Origin: Pseudonocardiales bacterium
Lineage (GTDB): Bacteria; Actinomycetota; Actinomycetes; Mycobacteriales; Jatrophihabitantaceae
Direction of reading: 5' to 3'
Length of the DNA stretch: 9,718 nucleotides
Assembly: GCA_030840415.1 (NCBI GenBank)
Contig: JAVEEO010000458.1
Location: 1 to 9,718, forward strand
Position numbers and translations under genes: made by a program. Numbering within the stretch: the stretch's first letter is position 1; every line of letters begins with the position of its first letter. The notes below the pieces were generated by a model. That model did no database searches, was not told where the DNA came from, and was given only the letters and a program-made list of their open reading frames with translations. Of this stretch, positions 7,178 through 9,718 are shown one piece after another.

Positions 7178-8856
7178 CCAACCCAGCACTGTTGCGCCAG
7201 GTCGCCGACTGGATCGCCGATGACCCGGACGCCGGGGACGCGGCGCAGTTGCAGGCCCTGCTGACCGCCGCCCAGGCTGGGGACCAGTCGGCGCTGGCCG
7301 AGCTCGGCGACCGGTTCGCCGGGCCACTGGCCTTCGGCACCGCGGGGTTGCGCGGGCCGTTGCGGGCCGGCCCGAACGGCATGAACACCGCGGTGGTGCG
7401 CCGGGCGGCGGCGGGCCTGGCGGCTCAGCTCACCGCCTCCGGGCACGCCGGCGGAATCGTGGTGATCGGCTACGACGGCCGGCACGGGTCGCGGTCCTTC
7501 GCCGAGGATTCCGCGGCGATCCTGGCCGCCGCCGGCTTCGATGCCCGGCTGCTGCCGCGGCTGCTGCCCACCCCGGTGCTGGCCTTCGCGGTGAACCACT
7601 TCGGGGCGGTGGCCGGGGTGATGGTCACCGCCTCGCACAACCCGCCGCAGGACAACGGCTACAAGGTCTATGCCGGCGACGGCGCGCAGATCGTGCCGCC
7701 GATGGACGCCGAGATCGAGGCCGCGATCCGCGCGGTCGAGTCGGTGCGGGCGATCCGGCTGGCCTCCGGGTACCAGGTCCTGGATGAGTCGGTGGTCGAT
7801 GCCTACGTGGCCGCGGTGGCGAAGCTGGTGCGCCCGGATTCGCCGCGCGAGCTCGACGTAGTGCACACCGCGCTGCACGGGGTGGGCGCTCCGGTCGTCC
7901 GGGCAGTGTTCGCGGCGGCCGGCTTCGGCGCTCCCAGCGAGGTCGGCGAGCAGGCCGAGCCGGACCCGGACTTCTCGACGGTGAGCTTCCCCAATCCGGA
8001 GGAGCCCGGGGCGATGGACCTGGCGCTGGCGCTGGCCGGCCGCGAGCAGGCCGACCTGATCATCGCCAACGACCCGGACGCCGACCGCTGCGCGGTCGGG
8101 GTGCGGTTCCCGGCCGTCGGCGACCGGCCGGCGGGCTGGCGGATGCTGCGCGGTGACGAGTTGGGCGTGCTGCTGGCCGACTGGCTGCTGCGCTCCGGCG
8201 TCCGGGGCACCTACGCGACCACCATCGTGTCCTCGTCGATGCTGTCGGCGATGGCGGCCCGGCAGGGCATGGGCTTCGCCGAGACGCTCACCGGGTTCAA
8301 GTGGATCTCCCGGGCGGCGCCGGATCTGGTGTACGGCTATGAGGAAGCGCTCGGCTACGCGGTCGCTCCGCGGCTGGTCCGGGACAAGGACGGCATCTCC
8401 GCGGCGCTGCTGGTCGCCGAGCTCGCCGCCAGCCTGAAGGCCGACGGGTCCTCGATCCCACACCGGCTGGCCGAGCTTGCCGCCTCTTACGGCCTGCACG
8501 CCACCAGCCAGCTGTCCTGGCGGGTCACCGACCTGGCGGTGATCACCGAGGCGATGAGCCGGCTGCGCACCGCGCCACCGGGGCAGTTGCTGGGCCGGCC
8601 GGTCGAGGTCACCGACCTGGCACCGGAAGCCGACGTACTGATCCTGCGCTTCGCCGGCGGCCGGGTGGTGGTGCGCCCGTCGGGCACCGAACCCAAGTGC
8701 AAGGCCTACCTGGAACTGGTGATACCCGTTCCGGACGGCGAAACCGCGACCGACGCCGAGGGCTTGCTGGCGGTCGTCGGATCAGCCGAGCGCCGGGCCG
8801 AGGCCGAGCTGGCGCAGCTGGGCGCCGAGATCGCCCGGGCCGCGGGGATGGCGTAG
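7174..8856 (+). CDS. pmmB: Phosphosugar mutase (phosphoglucomutase/phosphomannomutase family, PmmB/PGM2-like)
   Basis: This alpha-D-phosphohexomutase moves phosphate between C1 and C6 (or C5 for pentoses) of sugar phosphates. It has 560 residues, the length of the PGM2/PmmB branch rather than the ~450-residue AlgC or GlmM branches. All four family motifs are present. TASHNP has the phosphorylated Ser154. NDPDADR supplies metal ligands Asp300, Asp302 and Asp304. GYEEA (388-392) binds the sugar, and RPSGTEPK (501-508) is the phosphate-binding loop. The ATG overlaps the preceding stop by 4 nt (ATGA). In Mycobacterium the PNP and pmmB genes are also neighbours (from memory). Human PGM2 is mainly a phosphopentomutase, so the enzyme may convert the ribose-1-phosphate made by the first gene to ribose-5-phosphate; glucose or mannose phosphates are the alternatives. 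It is predicted cytosolic, with no oddities seen. Confidence 0.94.
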   Translation: MTNPALLRQVADWIADDPDAGDAAQLQALLTAAQAGDQSALAELGDRFAGPLAFGTAGLRGPLRAGPNGMNTAVVRRAAAGLAAQLTASGHAGGIVVIGYDGRHGSRSFAEDSAAILAAAGFDARLLPRLLPTPVLAFAVNHFGAVAGVMVTASHNPPQDNGYKVYAGDGAQIVPPMDAEIEAAIRAVESVRAIRLASGYQVLDESVVDAYVAAVAKLVRPDSPRELDVVHTALHGVGAPVVRAVFAAAGFGAPSEVGEQAEPDPDFSTVSFPNPEEPGAMDLALALAGREQADLIIANDPDADRCAVGVRFPAVGDRPAGWRMLRGDELGVLLADWLLRSGVRGTYATTIVSSSMLSAMAARQGMGFAETLTGFKWISRAAPDLVYGYEEALGYAVAPRLVRDKDGISAALLVAELAASLKADGSSIPHRLAELAASYGLHATSQLSWRVTDLAVITEAMSRLRTAPPGQLLGRPVEVTDLAPEADVLILRFAGGRVVVRPSGTEPKCKAYLELVIPVPDGETATDAEGLLAVVGSAERRAEAELAQLGAEIARAAGMA

Positions 8857-8908
8857 CCGCCGGTCGCGTCGGAGCCCGCCGCGGGCACGGCTGAGCCAGC
8901 TGGCACGG
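8857..8908. terminator. Convergent intergenic region with short hairpins, possible bidirectional terminator
   Basis: The 52 bp between the ends of the phosphosugar mutase and lipoprotein genes hold a 5-bp stem with 3-nt loop (8874-8886, GCCCG/CGGGC) and most of a 10-bp perfect palindrome GCCAGCTGGC (8895-8904). There is no T-run on either strand. Position between two converging genes is the main reason to suspect termination. Confidence 0.35.
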
Positions 8909-8915
8909 CTAAGCC
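8884..8915. repeat. Two direct copies of a 14-bp sequence at the convergent gene ends
   Basis: GGCACGGCTGAGCC at 8884-8897 recurs as GGCACGGCTAAGCC at 8902-8915. That is 13 of 14 identical at an 18-bp period. The second copy covers the stop codon of the lipoprotein gene (TAG, 8909-8911 on the minus strand). Each copy ends in a GGCT-n-AGCC mini-palindrome. It may be a small duplication, and no function is evident. Confidence 0.6.
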
Positions 8916-9670
8916 GGCGTCACCACCGGGCAGGTTCCGCTCAGCAGCCGGTCCGGTGGCGGGCCGGCCAGCGTCCGCCGCAGCAGGCAGCCGGTGCGCT
9001 GCAGGCTCTCGCCGTCGAAGCGGTAGGTGGCCCAGTAGTTGTGCCCGGTGGCGTAGTTGGGCTGGTAGTCGTTCTCGGTGCCCAGCACGTCCAGCCAGCC
9101 GTCATGGTCGAGATCGGCCGCCATCGGCCGGCCGCCGTCGAAACTGACGCTCGCCCGGCTCGGACTGGCCAGCGCGCCGTCGTGCAGCACCACCAACTGG
9201 GCGAGGCCGGCATGCGAACCGACCTCGGCCAGCACCGCGCACTGGGCGGGTACCGACGCGTGCGCGGCGAGGCAATCCAGCTTTGCCTCCCAGCCGAAAC
9301 CCGATCGGGCCTGCCACCACTGCAGGTGCCGGCCGTCGCGCAGCAGTTCCAGCACCGGCGTGCTGAGGTCGGGTGAGAGCGCCGCGGTGGGTGCGACGCT
9401 GGACCACAGCCGCACCGAGTAGCCCTGGCCCAGCTGCACCGGCAGCTCCGGCGTGCACGACCACTGCTTGCACGGTGCTTCCACCGAGGCGCTCGGAACG
9501 CCGGGCGAGCTGGAATCCGATCCGCCCGAGCCGCCGGCCGGGGTTGCCGATGGCCCGCCCGAGCCGGCACATCCGGTCAGCAGCAGGCCCAGCGCCACGG
9601 TCGACACAAGCACCAGCCCCGCTCGCCCGAGTCCCCAAAACGCCTTTCGAGGCAGGGCCTTTCGAGACAA
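8909..9670 (-). CDS. Secreted lipoprotein with one FG-GAP/VCBS-like calcium-binding loop
   Basis: From the first in-frame start inside the window (TTG 9670) this gives 253 residues. Residues 1-34 form a lipoprotein signal: basic Arg3, Lys4, Arg8, Lys9 and Arg16, a hydrophobic core around 18-31, and lipobox LLTGC with Cys34 as lipidation site. A Gly/Ser/Pro-rich linker (35-62) follows, typical of an envelope-anchored protein. The exported part has six Cys (67, 72, 133, 144, 228, 247), possibly disulphides. It contains DLDHDGWLD (186-194), a calcium loop as in FG-GAP/VCBS blades. Only one such loop is clear, so a full beta-propeller is not supported. I do not recognise a specific function. The frame stays open to the right edge through tandem 15-bp repeats, so the true start may lie outside the window. 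GTG codons at residues 20 and 22 would remove the basic n-region. It converges on the phosphosugar mutase gene. Confidence 0.8.
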   Translation of the reverse strand: MSRKALPRKAFWGLGRAGLVLVSTVALGLLLTGCAGSGGPSATPAGGSGGSDSSSPGVPSASVEAPCKQWSCTPELPVQLGQGYSVRLWSSVAPTAALSPDLSTPVLELLRDGRHLQWWQARSGFGWEAKLDCLAAHASVPAQCAVLAEVGSHAGLAQLVVLHDGALASPSRASVSFDGGRPMAADLDHDGWLDVLGTENDYQPNYATGHNYWATYRFDGESLQRTGCLLRRTLAGPPPDRLLSGTCPVVTPA

Positions 9671-9718
9671 GGCCTTGCGGGACGGAGCGTTTAGAGACGG
9701 GACCTTTCGAGGCAGGGC
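9644..9718 (-). repeat. Five tandem 15-bp units at the 5' end of the lipoprotein gene
   Basis: Read on the minus strand, units start at 9718, 9703, 9688, 9673 and 9658. The first and last are identical (GCCCTGCCTCGAAAG). The fourth differs from these at two bases, and the second and third are more diverged. In the lipoprotein frame they translate as ALPRK, VPSLN, APSRK, ALSRK and ALPRK with no stop. The array runs to the window edge and may continue. The only start codon inside it, TTG 9670, lies in the fourth unit. Each well-conserved unit contains GAAAGG, which resembles a ribosome-binding purine run. It may be coding (a repeated basic N-terminus) or a leader repeat. Confidence 0.75.

Noticed and set aside
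7057..8499. A 480-codon minus-strand frame opposite the phosphosugar mutase gene
   Set aside because: It is antisense to a gene with all four family motifs, and its composition is Arg/Gly/His-rich without recognisable domains.

Overview
The window is very G+C-rich DNA, with most third codon positions G or C, frequent GTG starts and 4-nt stop/start overlaps. It reads as the chromosome of an actinobacterium. Protein similarity recalled from memory fits mycobacteria and their relatives (MutA/MutB/MeaB, trimeric purine nucleoside phosphorylase, PmmB and an SmtB-like regulator). No genus can be named safely. I see no rRNA, tRNA, CRISPR array, transposase or integrase.

Left edge to about 722, all on the minus strand, is a two-gene metal cassette. 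An ArsR/SmtB-family repressor carries a complete set of predicted zinc ligands and overlaps by 4 nt a 100-residue protein with 29 histidines built from a duplicated 31-residue unit. A long perfect palindrome follows the His-rich gene and an imperfect palindrome precedes the repressor. The DNA here is visibly richer in A and T than the rest of the window.

About 722 to 5411, minus strand, is the methylmalonyl-CoA mutase operon mutA-mutB-meaB, read from a probable leaderless promoter at about 5418. mutA and mutB look intact. meaB, encoding the G-protein chaperone of the mutase, is abruptly cut after about 219 residues exactly where the metal cassette begins. It loses the last GTPase motif and the C-terminal dimerisation region.

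From 5505 to 8856, plus strand, divergent from mutA across 93 bp, is a tightly overlapping operon. It holds a purine nucleoside phosphorylase, a uronate-dehydrogenase-like short-chain dehydrogenase and a large phosphosugar mutase. The first and third could act in sequence: nucleoside to ribose-1-phosphate to ribose-5-phosphate.

From 8909 to the right edge, minus strand, is a convergent gene for a secreted lipoprotein with one FG-GAP/VCBS-like calcium loop. Its 5' end, running off the window, contains five tandem 15-bp units that encode an A-x-x-R-K-like pentapeptide if translated. The most interesting points are the broken meaB/metal-cassette junction, the sensor plus His-rich protein pair, and this tandem repeat.
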